This document shows, piece after piece, positions 1-11,056 of a stretch of 64,000 nucleotides of DNA. The DNA is from Symsagittifera roscoffensis (Eukaryota; Xenacoelomorpha; Acoela; Convolutidae). Location of the stretch: contig NC_087066.1 of assembly GCF_963678635.1 (NCBI RefSeq), positions 4,528,485 through 4,592,484 of the forward strand, read 5' to 3'. Each line of letters opens with the position of its first letter. Within the stretch, counting starts at the first letter, position 1. Position numbers and translations under genes: made by a program. Under the pieces are notes generated by a model. The model searched no databases, was not told where the DNA came from, and saw only the letters and a list, made by a program, of their open reading frames with translations.

Positions 1-667
1 CTGTGGCTCATACATAGAATTTACATTTGGATTTGGCAAGTTGACACTTGTAATTGATGTATAATAGACGTTAACACTCTGTGAGTTCATACGCGTGGTT
101 TCGAAATAATTAGCATTTGGATGAGCGTTGTGAATCATTGTCAAAATTCTACTGAACGGCGGTTCAATACTTGAAAACTACAAGAACTCAGAGGCAGGTT
201 CCAGGTAGACACTTTGGACTGGCGCCACGGGCTGAACTATTTCCTGAGCTGGGAATTGAGTGTTCACCCAACTTCTTGTCTTGTCTTCCTTCCTTTGGTT
301 CTCCTGAACGGGCACTGCCAGTTTCAACCTGCTACGACGAAGCCCACAGATTTCAGTGGCGTCTTCCAGATATCCAGTTGTCTTTGGTAGTTGCTTCGGC
401 TAGCTTTTGACGGCTTTCTTCTAAAACCACATCAAGTTCAAGCTGACCCTTCATCCACTGAATCTGGATCTCTTGCTTTTTCAAACGAAGCTTAGCCTCT
501 GCCTGGCATTCAACTTCCTCGCGTCTAATTTTTGCAAGGGCTGCCTCTTTTTGACACTCAATCGAAGTCATTGATGCAACCTTAGCTCCATTTTGATATA
601 TTTGTTTTTTGAGTTTTTTTTTAATAATATCAAAAAAAAATAATATAGCGTCGATTGACGGAATCAA
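1..667 (-). pseudogene. Frame-broken coding relic with coiled-coil segment (possibly gag-like)
   Basis: Product not recognised. The minus strand from the ATG at 571 down to 353 is open. It encodes a stretch rich in Glu, Lys, Gln and Ala (EAALAKIRREEVECQAEAK), typical of a charged coiled coil. The open frame reaches up to 667 but has no ATG there. It stops near 351. Shifting by one base at about that point reopens a frame with a Gln/Pro/Val-rich segment down to a TAG near 179. Beyond that stop the same frame stays open to the window edge. This suggests one original reading frame now carrying a frameshift and a nonsense codon. A charged coiled coil followed by a Pro/Gln-rich linker fits the N-terminal part of some LTR-retrotransposon Gag proteins, and an LTR-like element lies just upstream in the same orientation, but no zinc knuckle, protease or reverse transcriptase is visible. 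A host gene fragment is equally possible. Confidence 0.4.
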
Positions 668-831
668 AATAAAATCAATTCAAGTAGCCGCGCCCTATAC
701 CGAGCGAGATGATCCTCGCCAGACCTCTACAACTCTCGCTGCCTAGGGAACAGAAGGACACCAAACAACAAGATTGAGCTTAAAGATGAGTTTTACTAAT
801 GAAAACAAAATTAAGATATCTAATGTCTAAC
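668..831. other. Unique non-satellite spacer
   Basis: This stretch of about 160 bp lies between the coding relic and element E copy 1. It has no match to the satellite or to the corresponding flank of E copies 2 and 3. It includes a GC-richer patch at about 690-760 and no convincing open frame. It may be leader sequence of the minus-strand relic, but nothing in it proves this. Confidence 0.4.
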
Positions 832-923
832 AAACATCTGCTTTTCTTTTCCTTTAAACTGTCGACGACTTTAAACTTTGTTGATAAGCTCAGGCAGATT
901 GGGGAAATAAAGTCGAATGATTC

Positions 924-1447
924 TCAAATTTTTTTATTTTCTAAAAACGCCGGAGGATGAAATAATTTAAACTCACGAAATAATTCTTTGTCCTTAGCTT
1001 TTCTTTTTGAGATTATTTGTTTGGTAACATTATTGGTCAGTATTCCTGTTTGAACCAAACGTCCATAAACATTGGGGGTCTTTTGACGGTGTACGTAAAT
1101 AATTGCGGATATTTTGTTTCCATATTCTTTCAAAACTACTATTAGACTTTCTGGTGTAAGTGGGTTATCGTTGTTTGATCTATGCTTGCTTAGTGAAATA
1201 TTTTAAACAATGTGCCAAATTATAATGTTTTTCTCTATCATACATTTTGGGAAATCCTTTAAAACATACAGAGTTTTTGTGGGTTATTTGCTTTCAAATT
1301 AAAGCTTAAACATGTAACTGCTTTAAAAGTGTCGTCGAGGCATTTTTGTAGAGGTAATGGTAATGTATTTACGGAGTGATGACGAGAGCTCGCAGCAACG
1401 ATGAACATCATTGAGAGTGATAAGCGATACGGTTGTTTTAATGGCAA
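924..1447 (-). pseudogene. Remnant of the element E 186-codon relic (copy 1)
   Basis: This is the degraded homologue of the open frame at 11057-11617. The upstream part (1447-1259) matches its N-terminal third. The frame is lost near 1270, where about four bases present in copies 2 and 3 are missing. The downstream part (1133-924) matches the C-terminal third, including the segment reading IIYVHRQKTPN. The C-terminus differs because the stop used in copies 2 and 3 is not conserved. Function unknown. Three alignable copies at different stages of decay suggest an old coding sequence that no longer works here. Confidence 0.5.
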
Positions 1448-1646
1448 TCAATTTAGGGAGTCTGTTGTTGTAATTTCGTCACATAGAAGGGAAGAAAAAA
1501 ACTTAATAACTTTAAGAACCCTTAGCTGAGGGTTTGTAAGGTTCTAGTAAGGCTTCGGTTCAGTACTAATTAAGTTAACGCGAACGGTTTATCGGTTAAA
1601 CTTAACGACGTTTTAGCGAAACGGTAGTAGTAACGTTCCCGGCGGT

Positions 1647-1952
1647 ATGCGGCTGAAAATGGGGCGAGCCGAGCAAATCTTTAAAGATTATGCAACCACT
1701 GGAGGAAACTGTGGTGTAGATTCACTCAAAAGACTTGCTCGGCACGATTGACGGTTTTAACTGTTGAACGGACGAGACAAAAACGGAGTTCTGCGGCTTT
1801 GCTCTAAACTCGGGCAAAAAATTTTTTTTTTGTCAGTGAAAATTTTGGTAAAAGTTGGTATAATTTTTTTTGCGAGAATTTTTTATGTCGCGGAATTTAT
1901 GGGTTGGAGACTATCTTGGTGTACTGGGTATGAATTAGCATTAGGTATCTAG
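1647..1952 (+). pseudogene. Remnant of the plus-strand relic of element E (copy 1)
   Basis: This is homologous to the open frame at 11821-12132. In the matching frame, a Gly codon of copy 3 is replaced by TAG near 1719. A second in-frame stop lies further on, where copy 3 reads Asn-Gly-Gln. Only the C-terminal third remains open. It is clearly non-functional as a protein here. Confidence 0.4.
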
Positions 1953-2380
1953 TATGGTCTTGATCGGTTTGCAATTAACAACAATGTATGTAAATTTACG
2001 GCAAAATTTGAAATCTGGCAAATCCTAATAATGACAAAAAACTACCGATCATAGACCTCATAGGTCAGGTTATAGCATAATAAGTTGAGAAACGGACAAA
2101 AAGGTTCAGTCTTACAAGCTACTGTTAAATGGTAACCTGATTTGGATGCAGAAACAATGTCACAATTTTCGTCCTTCTTGTTGATCTCACAATGACCACG
2201 TCGGCTTGCCTACCATTTGGTCTATTTCGCAATTTGAAAACTTCTTGTATTGTCTTGAGGTCTCAATTTTTTAACATCATGATCATTTGACAGTTTTGGC
2301 TAACCTGTTGTCGTCTGTTTGGTTCAACTTTGAGTTTGTTTTTGTTTTTTGGGTCGACTTTGTGTTTTTCCGCAACACTC

Positions 2381-2396
2381 CCGAGTCGCGGCACCA
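2381..2396 (-). promoter_or_regulatory. Primer-binding-site-like sequence (tRNA-His type), copy 1
   Basis: On the minus strand this reads TGGTGCCGCGACTCGG. As I recall the conserved 3' end of eukaryotic tRNA-His including CCA, it is complementary to it at 15 of 16 positions. The identical 16-mer is present in E copies 2 and 3. A TGG-initial site next to a ~427 bp segment is the layout expected at the 5' end of an LTR retroelement. Confidence 0.45.
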
Positions 2397-2822
2397 AAAT
2401 AATGTGGCCTTTTTTAAAATTCGAATAAAAACAGGAAACATAATCGGCCTAATACAAGAAAATCAGTGACCGGCAAATTTAGTAATTTATATTGCACGGA
2501 ATTAGCAACAACATTACACGTACCAGGTTAACAAAGTGGGCTTGTTCATGCGCTGGTTTGGTGTGATTTAAGTGTTTTTTCAAAATGAGTTCATACAGTT
2601 CATGCAGTTTAAATAACAAAAACTCAATTGCAAACCAATTTCGAACCGAATAAAATAATAGCAAATTTTGTTCTGTCAAGTTTGGCTCAAATAGGATTTT
2701 CAAATGAATCGAACACACGCCGAACTCCACGGAACGCACTATGTATACGCTTGGCTTTATAGCTGGCATTGCTAAGCAGCTATACTGATTTTATACTATA
2801 CTTTAATGCTATGTAGCATTAA
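2397..2822 (-). repeat. LTR-like terminal segment of element E, copy 1
   Basis: This segment lies between the primer-binding-like site and the junction with satellite. It is 426 bp long, against 428 bp in both other copies. Its outer end carries a 9-bp-arm inverted repeat (2803-2822). A TATA-rich patch lies about 50-70 bp inside the outer end on the minus strand. No second copy of this segment flanks the element on its other side, so it is at best a single LTR next to a truncated body. Confidence 0.35.
2803..2822. repeat. Near-perfect palindrome at the element E / satellite junction
   Basis: The arms TTAATGCTA and TAGCATTAA are exact reverse complements around a two-base TG centre. Copy 2 (7602-7621) has one arm mismatch and copy 3 (12985-13004) has two. 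Satellite sequence begins immediately to the right. Confidence 0.7.
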
Positions 2823-5406
2823 CACTTCTTCATTGTCATTTCTCACTTTAGGCTGATGGTCTCTGAGGGTCCAGTTTTGGTGGGTTAAACGCATTTTGAC
2901 GTCTTTTATTATCTCCAGATCTTCAAAAATACCTTCGAAGGTACATGTGGATCTGTTGAATCGACCCAAATTTTTTCGAAAAACATTACACAGTTTTCTT
3001 CCAGTTTGCTCGTCCCATTTGTCGTTGCAGTATCCAAACACCTGGTCGCTTAGGCCGACACTCACAGAAGCACTGTTGAAGATTGCGGTCTTTTCAACCA
3101 ATCATTTTTGAATCTTTTATCCCGATGGATGCCAGGTTCGACTTGTCTCGGATTCACAGCAACGTTCAACTTTTTTTTCTGGAGAAAATTATAGAAATTA
3201 TTTGTTGAGTGTGCCAATTTCTGGTAATTTTTGGTCCTGATACAACTTCAAAAAGATTTTTTCACATTAGGCTGATGGTCTCTGAGGGCCCAGTTTTGGT
3301 AAGATAAATGCGTTTTGATGTCATTTAGGATCTCGATTTCTCTGAAATTACCTTTTAAGATACATGTGGATCTGTTGAAATGACCCCAATAGACTTGAAA
3401 GACAAATAGATAATTTTCTTCCAGTTTGATTGTTCCAATTGTCGTCGCAGTGTCCGCAACTCTTGGTCGCTTAAGCCTATACTCTTAGAAACGCTGTTGA
3501 AGATACCGGTCGTGTCAACCGTTCAATCTCGAATGATTTTAGCCCGCAGGACGCCAGATTTGACTTGCGTCGGATTCACAGCAACAGTCAATTGATTTGT
3601 TTTAGAGAAAAAATAAAACCCAATTGCTCTGTGTGCTAATACCTGGTTTTTTCCGGTCTTGATTCATCTTCAAAGTCATTTTTCACATCAAGTTGATGGT
3701 CTCTGAGAGTCCAGTTTTCGTGGGATAAAAGCCTTTTGGTGTCGTTTAATAACTCGAGTTCTTCGAAAATACCTTCGAAATTGCATGAGGATCTGTTGGT
3801 TGACCCAAAAAAATTTTTAAGACAATTACTTCATTTTCTTCCCATTTGGTTGTCCCAATTGTCATCGCAGTATCCGCAACTTTCGGTCGCTTAGGCCTAT
3901 GCTCACAGAAACACTGTTGAAGATACCGATCGTGTCAACCGTTTAATCTCGAATACTTTTAGCCCGCAGGACGCCAGATTTGACTTGCCTCGGATTCACA
4001 GCAAAAGCCAATTGTTTTGTTTTAGAGAAAAAAACCCAATTGCTCTGTGTGCTAATACCTTTTTTTCGGTCTTGATACTTCTTCATAGTCATTTGGAATT
4101 TCAGGCTGATGGTCTCTGAGGATCCAGTTTATGTGGGATAAATGCATTTTGGTGTCGCTTATTATCTCGAGTTCTTCAAAAGTACCTTCGAAAAAAATGA
4201 GGATCTGTTGAATTGACCCAAATAGATTTGAAACACAACTATAACTTTTTCTTCTTATTTGCTTGTCTCAAATTTTGTCGAAGTATCCGCAACTCTTGGT
4301 CGGTTAGGCCTATACTCACAGCAACACTGAAGATACCGGTCGTGTAAACCATTTAATCTCCAACACTTTTAGCCCGCAGGACGCCAGATTTGACTTTCCT
4401 CGGATTCACAGCAACAGTCAATAGTTTTTTTGAGAAAAAAAAACTCATTTGCTGAGTGTGCTAATACCTGGTAATTTTTGGTCTTGATAGATCTTCAAAA
4501 AGATTCTTTCATTTTATGCTGATAGTCTCTGAGAGCCCAGTTTTGGTGAGATAAATGCGCTTTTTTATGTCTTTTATTATCTGGATTTCTCTGAAAATAC
4601 CCTTTAAGATACATGCGGATCTGTTGAATTGACCCAAATAGATTTGAAAGACAATTATAACTTTTTCTTCCAATTTGCTTGTCCCAATTTTTGTCGAAGT
4701 ATCCGCAACTCTTGTTCGCTCAGGCCTATACTCACAGAAACACTGTTGAAGTTACCGGTCGTGTCAACCCTTTAATATCGAATACTTTTAGCCCGAGAAC
4801 GCCAGATTTGACTTGCCGCGGATTCCCAGCAACAATCAATTGTTTTGTTTTAGAGAAGAAAACAAAACCCAATTGCTCTGTGTGCTAATATATGTTTTTT
4901 TTCGGTCCTGATACATCTTCATAGTCTTTTCGCGTTTCAGGCTGATGGTCTCTGAGGATCCACTTTACGTGGGATAAATGCATTTTGGTGTCGCTTATTA
5001 TCTCGAGTTCTTCTAAAATACCTTCGAAAATCTCTGAATCGACCCAAATAGATTTGAAAGACAATTATATCAATTTCTTCAAATTTGTTTGTCCCAATTG
5101 TCGTCGCAGTATCCGCAACTCTTGGTCGCTTGGGCCTATACTCACAGAAACACTGTTGAGGATACCGGTTGTGTCAACCGTTTAATCGCGAATTCTTTTA
5201 GCCCACAAGACCCCAGATTTGAATTACCTCGGATTAACAGGAACATTCAAATGTTTTGTTTTAGAGAAAAAAGTAAAACCCAAATGCTTTGTGTGCTAAT
5301 ACCTGGTGTTTTTTGGTTTTGATACATCTTCATAGTCATTTCTCACTTTAAGCTGATGGTTTTTGAGAGTCCAGTTTTCGTGGGATAAATGCATTTTGGT
5401 GTCGCT
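2823..5406. repeat. ~420 bp satellite, block 1 (about 6 monomers)
   Basis: The landmark GCTGATGGTCTCTGAG or a close variant recurs near 2851, 3271, 3691, 4104, 4517, 4941 and 5351, giving spacings of about 410-424 bp. Other landmarks recur in fixed order within each monomer: GGATCTGTTGAATTGACCC, CCAATTGTCGTCGCAG, CAGGACGCCAGATTTGAC and GTGTGCTAATACCTGG. The last monomer is cut off at 5406, where element E copy 2 starts. Short open frames occur on both strands but are not conserved in length. Confidence 0.9.
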
Positions 5407-5524
5407 GCGACCCGGCTACGTTCGATGACGAAGTTTGTGGTTTCTTTCGGCTCGGCGAGGCGGTGTTGTTTGATTTTGAATGGCTTGTGGTATTGCTTTT
5501 CTTCAACTCTTTGTTTGGAGGCAT
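5348..5524 (-). pseudogene. 58-codon Ser/Lys-rich open frame running into satellite (copy 2)
   Basis: Product not recognised. An ATG at 5524 opens a frame beginning MPPNKELKKSNTTSHSK that continues low-complexity Ser/Thr/Asn/Lys/Pro-rich for about 40 codons. It crosses the element/satellite boundary at 5406-5407 and ends in satellite at 5348, so the last ~19 codons are satellite-derived. The first 40 residues look like a disordered N-terminal tail of a real protein truncated by rearrangement. The 10737-10913 copy is nearly identical because it lies in the 5.39 kb duplication. No promoter or splice signal can be defended. Confidence 0.35.
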
Positions 5525-5667
5525 TACGCTGAACACTTTCTCAGCACCGTGCAACAAGACATCATGGGTACTTTCACAACCAGGCTTAGTGTGGTTTAGT
5601 TGTCTTTTGTGAAATCTTATGCTTATCTGCTTTTCTTTTCCTTTGAACTGGTCGACGACTTTTAATT

Positions 5668-6229
5668 TTAGCTCAAGCAGATTGGGGAAATAAAGTCCAA
5701 TGACTCAAAATTTTTTTCTGAATACGCCGGAGGATGAATTAATTTAAGCTCACTAAATAATTCTTTGTCCTTAGCTTTTCTTTTTGAAATTATTTGTTTG
5801 GTAACACCATTGGTCAGTATTCCTGTTTGAACCAAACGTCCATAAATATTGGGGGTCTTTTGACGGTGTACGTAAATAATGGCTGATATTTTGTTTTTAT
5901 ATTCTTTTAAAATTTCATTTAGACTTCCTGGTATAAGTGAGTTACCGTTGTTTGATCTATGCTTGCTTAATGAATTATTTTTAACATCGTGCCAAATTAT
6001 AAAGTTTTTCTCTATCATAGACTTCGGGAAATCCTTTAAAACATATAGAACAGTCTTTTGTGGGTTATTTGCATTCAAATTAAAGCTTAAACATGGAACT
6101 GCTTTAAAAGTCCCGTCGAGGCGTTTTTTGTAGAGTTAATAGTAATGTATTTACGGAGTGATGAAAAGAGCTCGCATCAACGATGAACATCAATGATAGT
6201 GATGAGCGATACGGTTGTTTTAATTGCAA
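5668..6229 (-). pseudogene. Element E 186-codon relic, copy 2 (frameshifted)
   Basis: This is almost identical to 11057-11617 over its last 136 codons, ending in the same TAA at 5668. Upstream, a T-run near 6122-6128 is one base longer than in copy 3, which throws the N-terminal ~50 codons out of frame. The segments IIWHDVKNNSL and IIYVHRQKTPNIYG are intact. The product would be truncated at its N-terminus if expressed. Family not recognised; see the copy 3 entry for a description. Confidence 0.5.
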
Positions 6230-6432
6230 TCAATTTAGAAGTCTGATGTTGTAATTTCGTCACATAGAAATAAAAAAAATATATGCCGATAATAAATTTA
6301 AGAACCCTTAACTGAGGGTTTGTAAGGTTCTACTAAGGCTTTGGTTCAGTACTGTTTAAAATAACGCGTACGGTTTATCGGATAAACTTAACGACGTTTT
6401 AGCGAAACGGTAGTAGTAACGGTCGCGGCGGT

Positions 6433-6712
6433 ATGCGGCTGAAAACGGGGCGAGCCGAGCAAATTTTTAAAGATTATCCAACCACTGGAGGAAACCGAGG
6501 TGGGGATTCACTCAAAACACTTGCTCGACACGATTGACGGTTTTAACGGTCAAACAGACGATACGAAAACGGTGTTCTGCGGCTTTGCTCTAAAATCGGG
6601 CAAACAATTTTTTTTTGTCAGTGAAAATTTTGGGAAAAGTTGGTCTAATTTTTTTTGCGAGAAATTTTTTTGTCGCAGAATTTTTGGGTTGGAGACTATC
6701 CTGGGGTACTAG
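6433..6712 (+). pseudogene. Plus-strand relic of element E, copy 2
   Basis: This is homologous to 11821-12132. Relative to copy 3 it has one extra base near 6488 (CTGGAGG against CTGAGG), so the ATG at 6433 is out of frame with the downstream ~70-codon open segment. It also ends earlier, at a TAG near 6710. It reads LLDTIDGFNGQTDDTKTVFC in the open part. Confidence 0.4.
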
Positions 6713-7177
6713 GGTACTGGGTATGAATTAGCATTAGGTATCTAGTTTGGTCTTTATCGGTTTGCAATTAACAACATCGTATGTAATTTTACAGCAAAAT
6801 TTGAAATCTAGCAAATCCTAATAACGATGAAAAAAACTACCAATCATAGACCTCATAGGTCAGGTTATAGCATAATAAGTTGAGAAACGGACAAAAAGAT
6901 TCAGTCTTACAAGCTACTGTTAAATGGTAACCGGATTTGGATGTAGAAACAACGTCACAATTTTCGTCCTTCTTGATGATCTCACAATGACCACGTCAGC
7001 TTGCCTAACCATTTGGTCTATTTCGCAATTTGAAAACTTCTGGAATTGTCTTGAGGTCTCAATTTTTTAACATCATGATGATTTGACAGTTTTGGGCTAT
7101 ACTGTTGTCGTCTGCTTGGTTCAACTTTGTGTTTGTTTTTGTTTTTTGGGTCGACTTTGAGTTTGTCCCCAACACTC

Positions 7178-7193
7178 CCGAGTCGCGGCACCA
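7178..7193 (-). promoter_or_regulatory. Primer-binding-site-like sequence, copy 2
   Basis: This is the same 16-mer as at 2381-2396 and 12561-12576, reading TGGTGCCGCGACTCGG on the minus strand. It differs at one position from my recollection of the complement of the tRNA-His 3' end. It sits 428 bp inside the right end of the element, as in copy 3. Confidence 0.45.
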
Positions 7194-7621
7194 AAACAAT
7201 CTCGCCTTTTTTTAAATTCGAATAAAAACAAGAAACAGAATCGGCCTAATTCAAGAGAATCAGTAAACAGCAAATTTTAGCAATTTATATTGCACGGAAC
7301 TAGCAACAACTTTACAGGTACCAAGTTAAAGAACGTGGGCTTGTTCATGCGCTGGTTTGCTGTGATTTAAGTGTTTTTTCACAATGAGTTCATACAGTTC
7401 ACGCAGTTTAATTAACAGAAACTCAATTGCAAACCAATTTTGAACCGATTAAAATATTAGCATTTTTTGTTCTTTCAGGATCGGCTCAAATAGGATTTTC
7501 AAATGAATCGAACACACGCCGAACTCCACGGAACGCATTATGTATACGCTTGGCTATATAGCTGGCATTGCTAAAAAGCTATACTGATTTTATACTATAC
7601 TTTCATGCTATGTAGCATTAA
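7194..7621 (-). repeat. LTR-like terminal segment of element E, copy 2
   Basis: This 428 bp segment is closely similar to 12577-13004 and 2397-2822. On the minus strand it starts with the degenerate palindrome, followed by a TATA-rich patch. It ends next to the primer-binding-like site without a clear terminal CA. It is assigned as LTR-like by position only. Confidence 0.35.
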
Positions 7622-10600
7622 CACTTATTCATTGCCATTTCCCACTTTAGATTGATGGTCTCTGAGGGTCCAGTTTTGGTGGGATAAACGCATTTTGACG
7701 TCGTTTATTATCTCGAGATGTTCAAAAATACCTTCGAAGGTACATAAGGATCTGTTGAATCGACCCAAATGTTTTTGGAAAACCTTACACAATTTTCTTG
7801 CAGTTTGCTTGTCCCATTTGTCTTCGCAGTATCCGCAACACCTGATCGCTTAGGCCGACACTCACAGAAACACTGTTGAAACACTCTGAAAAAACTTTTT
7901 AAGATACATGTGGATCTGCTGAAATGACCCCAATAGACTTGAAAGACAAATATTTATTTTTCTTCAAGTTTGATTGTTCCAATTGTCGTCTCAGTGTCCG
8001 CAACTTTTTGTCGCTTAAGCCTATACTCAGAAACACTGTTGAAGATACCGGTCGTGTCAACCATTCAACCTCGAATACTTTTAGGCCGCAGGACGCCAGA
8101 TTTGACTTGCATCGGATTCACAGCAACAGTCAATTGATTTGTTTTTGAGAAAAAAAATAAAACCCATTTGCTCTGTGTACTAATACCTGGTTTTTTTCCG
8201 GTCTTGATACATCTTCAAAATCATTTTTCACTTCAAGCTGATGGTCTCTGAGGGTCCAGTTTTCGTGGGATAAAAGCCTTTTGGTGTCTTTAATTAACTC
8301 GAGTTCTTCAAAAATAACTTCGAAAATATATGAGGATCTGTTGGATTGACCCAAAAAAAATTTGTGAGACAATTACATCATTTTCTTCCAATTTGGTTGT
8401 CCCAATTGTCATCGCAGTATCCGCAACTTTCGGTCGCTTAGGCTTATGCTCACGGAAACACTGTTGAAGATACCGGTCGTGTCAACCGTTTAATCTCGAA
8501 TACGTTCAGCCCGCAGGACGCAAGATTTAACTTGCCTCGGATTCACAGCACAGTCAATTGTTTTGTTTTAGAGAAAAAATCCAAATGCTCTGTGTGCTAA
8601 TACCTGGTATTTTTCAGTCTTGATATTTTTTCATAGTCATTTCTCACTTTAGGCTGATGGTCTCTGAGGGTCCAGTTTTGGTGGGATAAATGCAATTTGA
8701 TGTCGTTTACTATCTCGAGATCTTCGAAAATACCTTCGAAGATACATGTGGATCTGTTGAACCGACCCAAATATTTTTGAAAAAGACTTACATAATTTTC
8801 TTCTAGTTTGCTTGTCGCAGTTGTCGTCGCAGTGTCTTCAACGTCTGACCGTTTAGGCCGACAGCCACAGAAACACTGTTGAAGATGCCGATCTTGTCAG
8901 CCATTTGTTTTTGATTAATTTATCCCGAAGGACGCCATATTCGACTTGCCTCGGATTTACAGCGACAGTCATTTTCTTTTCTCTAGAGAAAAAAAAGAAC
9001 CCGCCTGCTGAGTGGGCTAAGACTGGGTAATTTTTAGTCTTGATACATCTTCATGATCATTTCTCACTTTAGGCTGATGGTCTCTGAGGGTCCAGTTTTG
9101 GTGGGATAAATGCAATTTGATGTCGTTTACTATCTCGAGATCTTCAAAAATACCTTCGAAGATACATGTGGATCTGTTGAATCGACCCAAATACTTTTGA
9201 AAAAGATTTACATAATTTTCTTCTAGTTTGCTTGTCCCAGTTGTCGTCGCATTGTCCGCAACACCTGATCCTTTAGGTCTACACTCACAGAAACAGTGTT
9301 GAAGAGGTCGGTCTTGCCAACGAATTGTTTTTGAATTTTTTATCCCGAAGGATGCCAGTTTCGACTTGAGTCGGATTTGCAGCAACAGTCAACTTTTTTT
9401 CTGGAGAAAAATATAGAAATTATTTGCTGAGTGCGCCAATTTCTGGTAATTTTTGGTCCTGATACAACTTCAGAGTGATTTTTTCACTTTAGGCTGATGG
9501 TATCTGAGGGCCCAGTTTTGGTGAGATAAATGCGTTTTGATGTCGTTTATGATCTCGATTTCTCTGAAAAAACTTTTTAAGATACATGCGGATCTGTTGA
9601 ATTGACCCAAATAGATTTGAAAGACAACTATAACTTTTTCTTCTTATTTGCTTGTCTCAAATTTTGTCGAAGTATCCGCAACTCTTGGTCGGTTAGGCCT
9701 ATACTCACAGCAACACTGAAGATACCGGTCGTGTAAACCATTTAATCTCCAACACTTTTAGCCCGTAGGACGCCAGATTTGACTTGCCTCGGATTCACAG
9801 CAACAGTCAATCGTTTTTTGAGAAAAAAAAACTCATTTGCTGAGTGTGCTAATACCTGGTAATTTTTGGTCCTGATAGATCTTCAAAAAGATTCTTTCAT
9901 TTTATGCTGATAGTCTCTGAGAGCCCAGTTTTGGTGAGATAAATGCGCTTTTTTATGTCTTTTCTTATCTGGATTTCTCTGAAAATACCCTTTAAGATAC
10001 ATGCGGATCTGTTGAATTGACCCAAATAGATTTGAAAGACAATTATACCTTTTTCTTCCAATTTGCTTGTCCCAATTTTTGTCGAAGTATCCGCAACTCT
10101 TGGTCGCTCAGGGCTATACTCACAGAAACACTGTTGAAGTTACCGGTCGTGTCAACCCTTTAATATCTAATACTTTTGGGCTGAGAACGCCAGATTTGAC
10201 TTGCCGCGGATTCCCAGCAACAATCAATTGTTTTGTTTTAGAGAAGAAAACAAAACCCAATTGCTCTGTGTGCTAATATATGTTTTTTTTTCGGTCCTGA
10301 CACATCTTCATAGTCTTTTCGCGTTTCAGGCTGATGGTCTCTGAGGATCCACTTTACGTGGGATAAATGCATTTTGGTGTCGCTTATTATCTCGAGTTCT
10401 TCTAAAATACCTTCGAAAATCTCTGAATCGACCCAAATAGATTTGAAAGACAATTATATCAATTTCTTCAAATTTGTTTGTCCCAATTGTCGTCGCAGTA
10501 TCCGCAACTCTTGGTCGCTTGGGCCTATACTCACAGAAACACTGTTGAGGATACCGGTTGTGTCAACCGTTTAATCGCGAATTCTTTTAGCCCACAAGAC

Positions 10601-10795
10601 CCCAGATTTGAATTACCTCGGATTAACAGGAACATTCAAATGTTTTGTTTTAGAGAAAAAAGTAAAACCCAAATGCTTTGTGTGCTAATACCTGGTGTTT
10701 TTTGGTTTTGATACATCTTCATAGTCATTTCTCACTTTAAGCTGATGGTTTTTGAGAGTCCAGTTTTCGTGGGATAAATGCATTTTGGTGTCGCT
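7622..10795. repeat. ~420 bp satellite, block 2 (about 8 monomers)
   Basis: Landmark GCTGATGGT(C/A)TCTGAG recurs near 7652, 8241, 8655, 9075, 9493, 9907, 10330 and 10740. One monomer near 7880 is shortened: sequence jumps from the ACAGAAACACTGTTGAA motif directly to the CTTTTTAAGATACATGTGG motif. The monomer starting near 5351 and the one near 10740 are both truncated by element E. Confidence 0.9.
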
Positions 10796-10913
10796 GCGAC
10801 CCGGCTACGTTCGATGACGAAGTTTGTGGTTTTTTTCGGCTCGGCGAGGCGGTGTTGTTTGATTTTGAATGGCTTGTGGTATTGCTTTTCTTCAACTCTT
10901 TGTTTGGAGGCAT
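10737..10913 (-). pseudogene. 58-codon Ser/Lys-rich open frame running into satellite (copy 3)
   Basis: This is the duplicate of 5348-5524 at an offset of 5389 bp, again starting MPPNKELKK and running into satellite sequence at 10795. The copies differ at only a few bases. Their agreement reflects the recent duplication, not independent conservation. Not recognised. Confidence 0.35.
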
Positions 10914-11056
10914 TACGCTGAACACTTTCTCAGCACCGTGCAACAAGACATCATGGGTACTTTCACAACCAGGCTTAGTGTGGTTTAGTTGTCTTTTGTG
11001 AAATCTTATGCTTATCTGCTTTTCTTTTCCTTTGAACTGGTCGACGACTTTTAATT

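Larger units (their letters stand above)
832..2822 (-). mobile_element. Element E, copy 1 (left-truncated, most diverged)
   Basis: This non-satellite segment is clearly homologous to 5407-7621 and 10796-13004. Similarity starts near 832, opposite about 5626 in copy 2, so the left ~220 bp found in the other copies is missing or replaced. In minus-strand order it holds an LTR-like segment (2822-2397), a primer-binding-like site (2396-2381), a leader, and remnants of the 186-codon relic (1447-924). It carries more lesions than copies 2 and 3. Its right end abuts a ~420 bp satellite monomer. The classification as an LTR-retroelement derivative is inferred from the primer-binding-like site. No polymerase genes and no second LTR are visible. 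Confidence 0.5.
5407..7621 (-). mobile_element. Element E, copy 2
   Basis: This 2215 bp non-satellite segment is bounded on both sides by ~420 bp satellite monomers. At the left the satellite breaks off just after its GGTGTCGCT motif. At the right it resumes after the palindromic end. Order on the minus strand: LTR-like segment (7621-7194), primer-binding-like site (7193-7178), leader, a coding relic (6229-5668), and the Ser/Lys-rich frame (5524-5348). The left junction shows no target-site duplication with the right junction by eye, so insertion may have been followed by deletion. No transposase, reverse transcriptase or integrase is present. Confidence 0.55.

Noticed and set aside
171-410. 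Plus-strand 79-codon frame at the left edge
   Set aside because: It overlaps the minus-strand coding relic, which has better protein-like composition and continues in successive frames. The plus-strand frame also starts at a non-ATG codon.
2896-3111. Dozens of 60-115 codon open frames in the satellite as possible small genes
   Set aside because: Equivalent frames occur on both strands of most monomers and are broken by indels between monomers. Many start at non-ATG codons. The similarity of the translations is explained by DNA repeat homology.
5879-6133. Plus-strand frames opposite the 186-codon relic (also 11268-11549)
   Set aside because: They are shadows of the longer minus-strand frame, hydrophobic by complementarity, and not longer than expected.
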